Part shown: positions 18,006-24,903 of the stretch, one piece after another | Position numbering within the stretch: position 1 is the stretch's first letter | Layout: every line of letters starts with the position of its first letter | NCBI RefSeq assembly: GCF_029167645.1 | Contig: NZ_CP119147.1 | Coordinates: forward strand, 558,001 to 622,000 | Source of the DNA: Streptomyces sp. AM 2-1-1 | GTDB lineage: Bacteria; Actinomycetota; Actinomycetes; Streptomycetales; Streptomycetaceae | DNA length: 64,000 bases | Direction of reading: 5' to 3' | Made by a program: the position numbers and the translations under genes | Notes under the pieces: generated by a model | The model's input: only the letters and a program-made list of their open reading frames with translations | Database searches by the model: none | What the model was told of the DNA's origin: nothing

Positions 18006-19819
18006 CTCGTGCCGCCTTCTCCCGCCGTACGGAGGGATTCCTCCGGGGCGGGAGCCTGTTCGGGGACGTCCCTGAAGGCTGCTGCCAGCCGGGGGAGGGT
18101 GAGTGAGGACTTGTCGAGCACCGCTCGCGCGTGACTCAACCGCTGGTGGTCGAGGGTGGCGTCGGCCGCCGAGGTGATGACGACCACCGGGATCCCCGCG
18201 AGCGAGGGGTCCCCGGCGAGTTCCGTCAGCACATCGTAGCCGTCCATGTCGGGCATGTGCAGATCGAGCAGGACCGCGTCGGGGCGGTTCCGGCGGATCG
18301 CGTCGACCGCGCGGCCGCCCTCGCCCACCTCGACGACGCGCTCGGCCAGCTGGGCGACGAGGGGCCTGATGGTGGAGCGGAACACCTCGTCGTCGTCGAT
18401 GGAGACGAGGAGCGAGAGTTGCGCCGGCGGGTGCTGTCCGTCGGTGTCGGGGGGGCCCTCCCCCGGGTGGGTGGCGGGCAGGCGGACGACGACCTCGGTG
18501 CCCCGGCCCGGGGTGCTGGTCAGGACGAGGGTGCCGCCGAGCAGTTCGGTGAGACGCCGCGCGTAGGGGAGGCCGAGGCCGGTCCCGGAACGCCCGCGCT
18601 GGTGCGCGCCGCGTACCTGGTAGAACTCCTCGAAGATCTGGTGCTGCTCCTCCGCCGGGATGCCGATGCCGGTGTCCGACACCGTGAAGACCACCTCCGT
18701 GCCGCCGTCGCCCTGCCCGGCCGCCACGTCGAGCCGGACGGTCCCCTCCTCGGTGAACTTCAGGGCGTTGGAGAGCAGGTTGCGCAGGATGCGGGTGACC
18801 ATCACCTCGTCGCTGACGAGGGTGGTGGCCGGGTCGGGTTCGGCCACCGTGAGCGTGACTCCGCTCCGTGTCTCGTACCCCCGCAGGGTGCCGCGCAGCT
18901 GGCCGAGGGTCGCCCGCAGATCGACGGCGTCCCAGTGCGGCTCCAGGCGTCCGGACTCGGCCTTGGCGACGTCGAGCAGTTCGTCGACGAGGGCGAGCAG
19001 AGTGGCCCCGGACGCGGAGATCATCGAGACCCTACGGCGCTGCTCCTCGTCGAGGCGCTCTCCGTCGATGTCCAGGAGGAGGCGTGCCAGGCCCACCACG
19101 GAGTTCACCGGGGTGCGCAGTTCGTGGCTGACGTTCGCCCAGAACCGGGTCTTCGCCTCGCTCGCCTCGCGCAGCTGGCTCGACTTCTCCTCCAGTTCGG
19201 CGTAGAGGGCGACCACTCCGCGGTTGGTCTCCTCCAGCTCCGCGGACAGTTCGGAGTAGAGCGCCACCACTCCCCGGTTGGTCTCCTCCAGTTCGTCGTT
19301 GAGGCGGCGCAGCTCCTCACGCTGGGCGCGGGACTCTTCCAGCGCGGCGATCAGGTCGCTGGTCTGCGCGCGGGCGTCGTCCAGTTCGGTCGATCCCCGG
19401 TGCGCGGCGAGGAGGTCCTGGGCCCGCCGGAGGCTCTCCGTGGTGGCGGCGCCCACCGAGAGCTGCTGCTCGATCGTCACGGCCCGGCCGGCCGGGTCGT
19501 GCCGGGTCGGTACGAGCCGGGAGGCCGCCTCGACGGCCTCGCGTCCGGGTCCGGGTCCGTCGCGCCAGAGCACGACGACGCGCAGGACCGGTGATGCTCC
19601 GGGCACCGTGCCGAAGGTGACCCGGAGGCCTGAGGAGCCGAGGACGTCCCGCCCCAGTTCGCTGAGGGCGGTGGCCAGGCGGATCTGGTCCTGCCGTTCG
19701 ACCCCGAGGGCCTCGGCGGCCGCCTTCCCGCTGCGCCTGAGCATGAAGATGTCCTGCTCGGTGGCGAGGGCGACGGTCGCCAGGAGCACGGTCCCCTCGG
19801 CCGTGGGGAGCGTCACCAT
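18002..19819 (-). CDS. Hybrid histidine kinase with N-terminal RsbT-like remnant
   Basis: A 605-residue soluble protein. The first 90 residues resemble an RsbT-type HATPase (EQDIFMLRRSGKAAAEALG, LATALSELGRDVL) but lack the N-box asparagine and later ATP motifs, so they look like a degenerate binding module. A coiled coil follows with two near-identical blocks (ELEETNRGVVALYSE at 177-191, ELEETNRGVVALYAE at 194-208). Then come HisKA (H232 in ANVSHELRTPVN), HATPase (LLSNALKFTEEG; SDTGIGI; GTGLGLPYARR) and a C-terminal receiver (D519 in VLLDLHMPDMDGYDV). It should pass phosphate to its own receiver and then to the REC-PP2C protein encoded next. It overlaps both neighbours by a few bases. Confidence 0.87.
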   Translation of the reverse strand: MVTLPTAEGTVLLATVALATEQDIFMLRRSGKAAAEALGVERQDQIRLATALSELGRDVLGSSGLRVTFGTVPGASPVLRVVVLWRDGPGPGREAVEAASRLVPTRHDPAGRAVTIEQQLSVGAATTESLRRAQDLLAAHRGSTELDDARAQTSDLIAALEESRAQREELRRLNDELEETNRGVVALYSELSAELEETNRGVVALYAELEEKSSQLREASEAKTRFWANVSHELRTPVNSVVGLARLLLDIDGERLDEEQRRRVSMISASGATLLALVDELLDVAKAESGRLEPHWDAVDLRATLGQLRGTLRGYETRSGVTLTVAEPDPATTLVSDEVMVTRILRNLLSNALKFTEEGTVRLDVAAGQGDGGTEVVFTVSDTGIGIPAEEQHQIFEEFYQVRGAHQRGRSGTGLGLPYARRLTELLGGTLVLTSTPGRGTEVVVRLPATHPGEGPPDTDGQHPPAQLSLLVSIDDDEVFRSTIRPLVAQLAERVVEVGEGGRAVDAIRRNRPDAVLLDLHMPDMDGYDVLTELAGDPSLAGIPVVVITSAADATLDHQRLSHARAVLDKSSLTLPRLAAAFRDVPEQAPAPEESLRTAGEGGTR

Positions 19820-21018
19820 GCTCCCTTCGCCACCACGACCCCGGCGTCGTCGCGGCGCACGCCTGCCTCGCGCAGCAGCTGTGCGGCGGCGACGAGGGGG
19901 GAGTGCGCCAGCAGTCCGGGCAGGGCTGCGGGTTGCCAGCGCTCGGTGAGCCCGTCGGAGTGCATGACCACGGCGCTGCCCCGAGGGAGTTCCTGCCGGA
20001 CCGTCCGCAGGGTGGGCAGCTGGTGGCCGACGATGCCGGGGGCGGACGGCAGGGAACGGCGGCTGTTGGTGGCGGGATCGACGACGAAGGTGCTGACGTT
20101 CCCCACCCCGCAGAAGGTCACGGTGCGCGCGCCGGGTTCGATGCGTACGACGGCCACGGCGCCGCCCCGTCCGCCGCGCAGCGCCGAGTGGATCTCCGCC
20201 ATCACTCCTTCGGGGGTCTGGGCCCTGCCGTCCCGGAACGCCGTGACGGCGGCATCGGCCGCCCGGCCGGCCAGCGGTCCGTGGCCGAGACCGTCGCAGA
20301 ACATGACCAGCAGCGCGGACGCGTCCGCGTCACTCTCCGTCTCCTGAGGGCGTTCCGGCGTGCGCGGAGCCGGAAGGTCGGCGCGCTGCCTGCCGAAGCC
20401 GGTCAGCGCTGACCAGCCCAGGGGGTCGGGCTCGGCCCGTCCGGCGGACCGGCGAGCGGTGTGCGGCTCCGGGGTGCGGGGAACCACGGGCCGGGCGGCC
20501 CAGACGTCACCGCACATCTCTTCGCCGGTGATCGGCCGGGTGAGCCCCGCCACCAGCGGTTCGCCGGCGGTGGCGGCGCGTCCGGCCGCCTCCTTGGTCC
20601 AGAAGCGGGCGGCGAGTACGGTCCCCCGTCCCTCCACGGAATGGATGTCGACGGCGTCGGCGAGCCGGGTGATCGCGCCCAGTCCGATGCCGAGGGTGCC
20701 GGCCGAGGACACGCCGTCCGTGAGCGAGTGGCTCACGTCGGCCATGCCCGGGCCCGCGTCGATGGTGACGCATTCGACGCCCGCGTCGGTCTGGGTGCGT
20801 ACCGCCCGCAGCAGCAGGGTGCCGTCGACGGCGTGCCGGGCCAGGTTGGTCCCGGCCTCGCTCACCGCCAGCGCGACTTCGGCGCAGCGCTGTTCGTCGA
20901 AGCCGAGGCGCCGCGCCAGTGCGGACGCGGCTCCCCGCGCGGCGGCGGGGAGGGACTCGGTGTCGCGGAACCAGGCGACGTCCTGCGCGTCCAGCACGTA
21001 CGGGGTCAGCGGGCCCAT
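19813..21018 (-). CDS. RsbT-like HATPase fused to RsbX/SpoIIE-type PP2C phosphatase
   Basis: A 401-residue fusion. Residues about 10-135 form a serine-kinase-type HATPase (AEVALAVSEAGTNLARHAVDG as N-box, DAGPGMAD as G1-box, GTLGIGLGAI as G2-box). After a Pro/Arg-rich linker, residues about 190-401 form a compact PP2C domain (LLVMFCDGLGHGPLAGRAADAA, CGVGNVSTFVV, VMHSDGLTERW). In stressosome operons RsbX removes phosphate from RsbR/RsbS while RsbT adds it, so both opposing activities may sit on one chain here. The ATG at 21018 overlaps the end of rsbT. It is translationally coupled to rsbT upstream and the hybrid kinase downstream. Confidence 0.85.
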   Translation of the reverse strand: MGPLTPYVLDAQDVAWFRDTESLPAAARGAASALARRLGFDEQRCAEVALAVSEAGTNLARHAVDGTLLLRAVRTQTDAGVECVTIDAGPGMADVSHSLTDGVSSAGTLGIGLGAITRLADAVDIHSVEGRGTVLAARFWTKEAAGRAATAGEPLVAGLTRPITGEEMCGDVWAARPVVPRTPEPHTARRSAGRAEPDPLGWSALTGFGRQRADLPAPRTPERPQETESDADASALLVMFCDGLGHGPLAGRAADAAVTAFRDGRAQTPEGVMAEIHSALRGGRGGAVAVVRIEPGARTVTFCGVGNVSTFVVDPATNSRRSLPSAPGIVGHQLPTLRTVRQELPRGSAVVMHSDGLTERWQPAALPGLLAHSPLVAAAQLLREAGVRRDDAGVVVAKGAW

Positions 21019-21431
21019 TTGGTCACCGCGATCTGGGTGCCGCGGCCGACTTCGGTGTCCAGCGTGAAGTCGTCCACCAGGCGGCGCGCTCCGCTGAGGC
21101 CGAGCCCGAGCCCGCCTCCGGAGGTCCATCCGTCGGTCAGCGCCAGGTCCAGGTCGGGGATGCCCGGCCCGGTGTCCTCGAAGACGGCGGTGACGCCGAG
21201 GCGGCCGTCCCGGCGGACCAGCCCGGTGCGCATGACACCGCCGCCGCCGTAGACCAGGGTGTTGCGGGCGAGCTCGCTCGCCGCGGTGACCAGCTTCGTC
21301 TGGTCGACCAGGGAGAGCTTGCACCGCTGCGCGAGGGTGCGGACCAGCTGCCGGGCGCGGACCACGTCGTCGTTGGACGCGATGTCGACCGTCTCGTGAT
21401 CGCCTTCGGGGACGGGCGGCAGCCCGCTCAC
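21006..21431 (-). CDS. rsbT: Stressosome serine kinase / switch protein RsbT
   Basis: A 141-residue HATPase_c_2 protein: N-box LVTAASELARNTLVYGGGG, G1 EDTGPGIPDL, G2 GGGLGLGLSGARRL. In the Bacillus model RsbT is held by the RsbR/RsbS complex, phosphorylates both under stress, then leaves to activate a PP2C phosphatase (RsbU). The GTG at 21431 overlaps the rsbS stop as GTGA, the expected arrangement. Candidate downstream targets are the REC-PP2C and RsbT-PP2C proteins of this operon. Confidence 0.9.
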   Translation of the reverse strand: MSGLPPVPEGDHETVDIASNDDVVRARQLVRTLAQRCKLSLVDQTKLVTAASELARNTLVYGGGGVMRTGLVRRDGRLGVTAVFEDTGPGIPDLDLALTDGWTSGGGLGLGLSGARRLVDDFTLDTEVGRGTQIAVTKWAR

Positions 21432-21805
21432 GGCCGTGCCGGACGGTGGTCGTCCGGCCGGGCCAGGATGTCCAGCCCCTTCTCCAGGGAGAGGGCGGTG
21501 CGTACGCCACCGAGCGACAGGCCCAGCTCGACCAGCGTGATGGCGACGGCGGGCCGCATGCCCACCACGACCGTCTCGGCGTCGAGCATCCGGGAGATGG
21601 CCGCCGTGGTGGCCAGCATCCGGCCCACGAAGGAGTCGACGATCTCGACCGCGGTGATGTCGATGACGACTCCGCGCGCGCCCGTGGCGACGATCCGGGC
21701 GGCCAGGTCGTCCTGCAGGTCGAGGACGGTCTGGTCTTCCAGGTCCACCTGGATGGAGACCAGAAGGACGTCGCCGATCTTCAGGACCGGTACGCGCTCG
21801 CTCAC
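21428..21805 (-). CDS. rsbS: Stressosome STAS scaffold protein RsbS
   Basis: A 125-residue single STAS domain (VPVLKIGDVLLVSIQVDLED at the start). The expected phospho-serine is present as S58 in ITAVEIVDSFVG, matching Bacillus S59. It should form the stressosome core with RsbR and sequester RsbT. Start and stop overlap rsbR and rsbT by four bases each. Confidence 0.92.
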   Translation of the reverse strand: MSERVPVLKIGDVLLVSIQVDLEDQTVLDLQDDLAARIVATGARGVVIDITAVEIVDSFVGRMLATTAAISRMLDAETVVVGMRPAVAITLVELGLSLGGVRTALSLEKGLDILARPDDHRPARP

Positions 21806-22650
21806 GCCCGGCCGCCCGTCGCTGCCAGGCCGGAGTCGACGCGGCGCAGCGCGTGCTTGAGGGCGTCCGCGAGGGTCGCCTTCGTGACGATGTCACCGAA
21901 CTGGATGCCGAGCGCCACGATGGTCTGGGCGATCTGCGGACGGATGCCGGAGATGGTGCACTCGGCGCCCATCAGCCGGGCCGCCACCACGGTCTTGAGC
22001 AGGTGCTGGGCCACCTCGGTGTCCACCGCCGGCACGCCGGTGATGTCGATGATGGCCTGGTCGGAGCCTGTGTCGACGAGGGTCTGCAGCAGCTTCTCCA
22101 TGACGACCTGGGTGCGGGCCGAGTCGAGCGTGCCCACCAGGGGTACGGCGACCACGCCGTCCCACAGCTTCACGACCGGGGTGGAGAGCTCCATCAGCTG
22201 CTCGGACTGGGCGCTGATGATCTCCTCACGTGCCTTGGCGAAGACCTCGATCGTGTACAGGCCGAGGGCGTCGAGGAGCTTGCTGAATCCGAGGTACGCG
22301 TGGATGTCGGCGGCCGACGTGTCCGCGGTCGGGGCGAGGAGTTCCTTGCAGGCGAAGACGCTGGTCGCCGTCTCCGTGGGGGTGAAGCCCTGGCGGGCGC
22401 GGTTGCGCGACAGCTCGCCCAGGAGCGCGCGCACCTCGGCGTACTCCTCGGCGTTCGCGTCCAGGCCGCCCTTGCGCAGCCCTTCGACCAGTGCCGAGTA
22501 GAGCTCGCGGAGCTCACGGTCGAGTTCCGCCAGGGAGACGCGCCCGCGCAGCGTGCGCGAGACCGACTCCACCCAGGCGGCCTCCAGCGTGTCGCGCTGC
22601 TCGGTGAGCAGCGCCACGACTCTCGCCGATATGTCTTGTTCCGCCACCAC
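21802..22650 (-). CDS. rsbR: Stressosome sensor protein RsbR
   Basis: A 282-residue protein with an alpha-helical, globin-like N-terminal sensor region (1-150) and a C-terminal STAS domain (about 158-270, TPVVKLWDGVVAVPLVGTLD). T211 in GVPAVDTEVAQHL sits where Bacillus RsbR carries a phospho-threonine. The GTG at 22650 is preferred because GGAGGG lies 7 bp upstream and the family normally begins near here; upstream ATGs at 22707 or 22839 would add unrelated residues. It is the first gene of a six-gene overlapping operon (rsbR-S-T, rsbT-PP2C, hybrid kinase, REC-PP2C). Confidence 0.9.
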   Translation of the reverse strand: MVAEQDISARVVALLTEQRDTLEAAWVESVSRTLRGRVSLAELDRELRELYSALVEGLRKGGLDANAEEYAEVRALLGELSRNRARQGFTPTETATSVFACKELLAPTADTSAADIHAYLGFSKLLDALGLYTIEVFAKAREEIISAQSEQLMELSTPVVKLWDGVVAVPLVGTLDSARTQVVMEKLLQTLVDTGSDQAIIDITGVPAVDTEVAQHLLKTVVAARLMGAECTISGIRPQIAQTIVALGIQFGDIVTKATLADALKHALRRVDSGLAATGGRA

Positions 22651-23067
22651 GGCGATCCCTCCGGTTGCGCCCCGTCGGTACGGGGCGGTCTTCGCAGCGT
22701 AAGCCATCGTTTCGCCTGTTCCGGCGTCACCCGGCTTGCGACGATCGCCACAGGGTTCGCACCCTCCCCGACGTGATCGGTGCAGGGCGGAACCTCCCCC
22801 GCCGAGCCGTGGCAGGGCGGGAGAACGTGCGAGGAGCACGCCCCCGGACCACCGGGACCGCGCTCTTCCTTACCCACTCCGGCCTTACGGAGCGTGCGGC
22901 GCGGACTGTTCGTCCTCGCGCATGACCCGTCTGCCCAGGCCGTGCACCTCTAATCCCCGAATCCGGAACGGGTGGGTCGGCGCCCCCGACACGAGCCGGG
23001 CAACGGTGGCGCCGACGGTAGGACACGCGCACGACCCGCCCCGGGTTTCCCTTCGAACGACGACAGG

Positions 23068-23088
23068 TTAGGTTAGGCATGCCTAACC
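23068..23088. promoter_or_regulatory. IdeR/DmdR1-type iron box
   Basis: TTAGGTTAGGCATGCCTAA (23068-23086) closely matches the DtxR/IdeR/DmdR1 consensus TTAGGTTAGGCTAACCTAA. GGTTAGGCATGCCTAACC (23071-23088) is a perfect 18-bp palindrome. It lies 133 bp upstream of the DUF2470 gene, which should be repressed when Fe(II) is plentiful. Confidence 0.85.
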
Positions 23089-23148
23089 AATGAGTTTCCC
23101 CTCTCACTCTCCGCATCCCGCTCGTCGCCCCGCCCCCGCGCGGATCCA

Positions 23149-23185
23149 CGCCCTCCTTCACGCCCTCCTTCACGCCCGTCCTTCA
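23149..23185 (+). repeat. 12-bp tandem repeat in the DUF2470 leader
   Basis: CGCCCTCCTTCA occurs twice exactly (23149-23160, 23161-23172) and a third time with one inserted base (23173-23185). It lies between the iron box and the start codon, so it would be in the mRNA leader. It may be simple slippage. Confidence 0.7.
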
Positions 23186-23220
23186 CGCCCGCCCGAACCG
23201 ACACCGCTCTGGAGCACCGG

Positions 23221-23919
23221 ATGCGCACCCCCAGCAGCCACCCCACCCGGCCGACGCCCGCCGAGCGCGTGCGCTCCATCCTGCGAGCGGCCCAGTCGAT
23301 GACCGTGGTGAGCGACGGCAGGCACCACGAGGTCCACCGGCTCGACGGCGGCGCCATGGGCGCGGTCCACCTGCACGCGCCCCATGACGGCACATCCTCC
23401 GCCACGCACCCCCGCGTCCCCGTACGTCTGGAACTGACGGACATCGCCCCCACCCCCGTACGCGACCGGCTGCGGGCCCGGGTCACGCTCACCGGCCTCA
23501 TGGCGGCCCCCTACCACGACGTCCCCGGGTCCACCTGCATGGAGTTCGGGCAGGCCGTTCTGGAGAGCGGCGGAGAGCGCCGTTTCGTGACGCTCGAGGA
23601 ACTCGACGAGGCATCCCCGGACCCGATCGCCACCAGCGAGGCGGCCATGCTGATGCACCTCGTCGACAGCCATCAGGAGCTACTCCCCCTCCTGGTACGG
23701 CTGGTGCGCCCCCGGCCGGTACGCGGCCTGCTCCGCGCCGTCCCGCTGGCGATGGACCGGTACGGCGTGACGCTGCGACTGGAGTACCCGGGAACCCACC
23801 AGGACGAGCGGCTTCCTTTCGCCACCCCGGTCACCGACCTCGAAGGTGCCGGCCCCCAGATCCACGCGCTGCTCTCCGCGGCCCGGCGCGCGCCCCACCT
23901 CGGCCCGCTGCTCACCTGA
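23221..23919 (+). CDS. DUF2470-domain protein, iron-regulated
   Basis: A 232-residue cytosolic protein. The C-terminal half (about 130-230: ATSEAAMLMHLVDSHQELLPLLVRL, MDRYGVTLRLEYPG) matches DUF2470, a domain found beside flavin-reductase-like haem-utilisation proteins. The N-terminal half looks like a short split-barrel partner (AQSMTVVSDGRHHEVHRLDGG). With an iron box upstream, a role in haem-iron handling or siderophore metabolism under iron limitation is reasonable but inferred. The ATG at 23221 has GGAG about 8 bp upstream. Confidence 0.75.
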   Translation: MRTPSSHPTRPTPAERVRSILRAAQSMTVVSDGRHHEVHRLDGGAMGAVHLHAPHDGTSSATHPRVPVRLELTDIAPTPVRDRLRARVTLTGLMAAPYHDVPGSTCMEFGQAVLESGGERRFVTLEELDEASPDPIATSEAAMLMHLVDSHQELLPLLVRLVRPRPVRGLLRAVPLAMDRYGVTLRLEYPGTHQDERLPFATPVTDLEGAGPQIHALLSAARRAPHLGPLLT

Positions 23920-23953
23920 CCTGGCCGGATCCTGAAGGCACACGCCAATCCTC

Positions 23954-23984
23954 GTCGCAGCCGCTGCGACTGACGGCACGTCAG
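23954..23984 (+). terminator. Weak terminator-like double hairpin after the DUF2470 gene
   Basis: GTCGCAG/CTGCGAC (7-bp stem, 3-base loop) is followed directly by CTGAC/GTCAG. It lies 35 bp after the stop codon. Confidence 0.35.
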
Positions 23985-24047
23985 GTAAATAGCAGGCATA
24001 CATGCGGCCGATCGGGTCATCCGGACTCCTGACAGAAGGAGGCACCG

Positions 24048-24245
24048 ATGCCGCTCACTTTTCGGAAGAGCTTTCAGATCCTGCCCGGCGTGCGTCTCAA
24101 CATCAACCGTCACTCCTGGTCCGTCACCACTGGCGCCAAGAACGGCCCGAAGCGCACCAGGAGCAGCACCGGACGCCGCACCACCTCCATGAACCTGCCC
24201 GGCCCCTTCGGCTGGCGCAAGACCCGGCAGACCCGCCGGGGCTGA
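24048..24245 (+). CDS. DUF4236 small protein
   Basis: A 65-residue protein with the DUF4236 opening (LTFRKSFQILPGVRLNINRHSWSV), a short Lys/Arg/Thr-rich middle (KRTRSSTGRRTTSMNLPG) and a basic tail. DUF4236 proteins are short beta-rich modules of unknown role. The ATG follows a very strong AAGGAGG site, so it is likely expressed. A 57-bp palindrome 82 bp downstream probably ends its transcript. Confidence 0.8.
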   Translation: MPLTFRKSFQILPGVRLNINRHSWSVTTGAKNGPKRTRSSTGRRTTSMNLPGPFGWRKTRQTRRG

Positions 24246-24327
24246 CCGCCACGGGGACCGAACGGCACGGGGGCCTCGCCCGCCCCGACGTCGCGGCAGC
24301 CGGGAGAGGGCGACGACCAGCAGACCT

Positions 24328-24384
24328 GTGCGGGCGCGAAGAAGGGGATCCGGCATTGCCGGATCCCCTTCTTCGCGCCCGCAC
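24328..24384. terminator. 57-bp near-continuous palindrome
   Basis: Perfect 28-bp arms (24328-24355 and 24357-24384) flank a single central base. As RNA this would be a very stable hairpin; as DNA it could extrude a cruciform. It is the likely terminator for the DUF4236 gene, although far longer than needed for that. Confidence 0.6.
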
Positions 24385-24861
24385 GGACGAATCCGACCGT
24401 ACGTCGCCGGAAGGGAACGGCCGTCCAGGTCCTCACACGCGCCGACTTCCCTCGGCACGCTCGCGCCGCACGGGCCGTGATGCTGTTGCGAGGGAGTGAG
24501 AGGTGCGGCCACGCCCTCCCGCTCGCGCGTGCGCGACCACCCGTCCCGGAACACCTCGCTCTTCGCGGCAGCAACCCCGGCGGCGCATCCACCGCTCGAC
24601 CGGCGCCGGGCGGCAGCCCTCCGCACCGGCACGCCGCCTCCCGTACCTCCGGCGTGGCCGACACGGGCTGACCACGCGTCAGACGGCGCGGATCCGCAGT
24701 CGGATCACGCCGGCACGGGGCCGCCGGAGAGAGCCGGGCGGTCCCCCTGCGGACAGCACGCCGAGTTGCCCCGAATGTCACCGATTCGCCACGCGTCCCT
24801 TCCGCAACACCCTTGACACACAACCCCACGAGCCTCCCTACTGGTCTCCGCATCCCAGTTT

Positions 24862-24873
24862 GACAACGTTGTC
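24862..24873. promoter_or_regulatory. Candidate LacI-type operator upstream of GH92
   Basis: GACAACGTTGTC is a perfect 12-bp palindrome inside the looser inverted repeat GTTTGACAAC-GTTGTCCAAAC. It lies about 30 bp before the GH92 start and about 45 bp after a TTGACA box (24813-24818). The core CAACGTTG recurs upstream of the GH127 gene. Confidence 0.55.
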
Positions 24874-24903
24874 CAAACATCGTCCGGGGAGGAACGGCTC
24901 GGT

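Larger units (their letters stand above)
22651..23220. other. Divergent control region, stressosome operon / DUF2470 gene
   Basis: A 570-bp spacer. It holds the iron box at 23068-23088 and a short tandem repeat at 23149-23185. I could not find a convincing promoter for rsbR, including the GGGTAT-type minus 10 of SigB-like sigma factors. Confidence 0.45.
24246..24903. other. Non-coding spacer before the GH92 gene
   Basis: A 658-bp gap with no supported gene on either strand. It contains the large palindrome at 24328-24384, a TTGACA at 24813-24818 and the operator at 24862-24873. Open frames here read as Arg/Pro/Ala-rich low-complexity sequence. Confidence 0.6.

Noticed and set aside
22651..23220. 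SigB-type promoter (GTTT-N14-16-GGGTAT) for the stressosome operon
   Set aside because: A GGGTAA occurs on the minus strand, but no properly spaced minus 35 could be found.
24246..24903. Possible small genes in the spacer before GH92
   Set aside because: Frames on both strands are Arg/Pro/Ala-rich, overlap the palindrome and lack ribosome sites.
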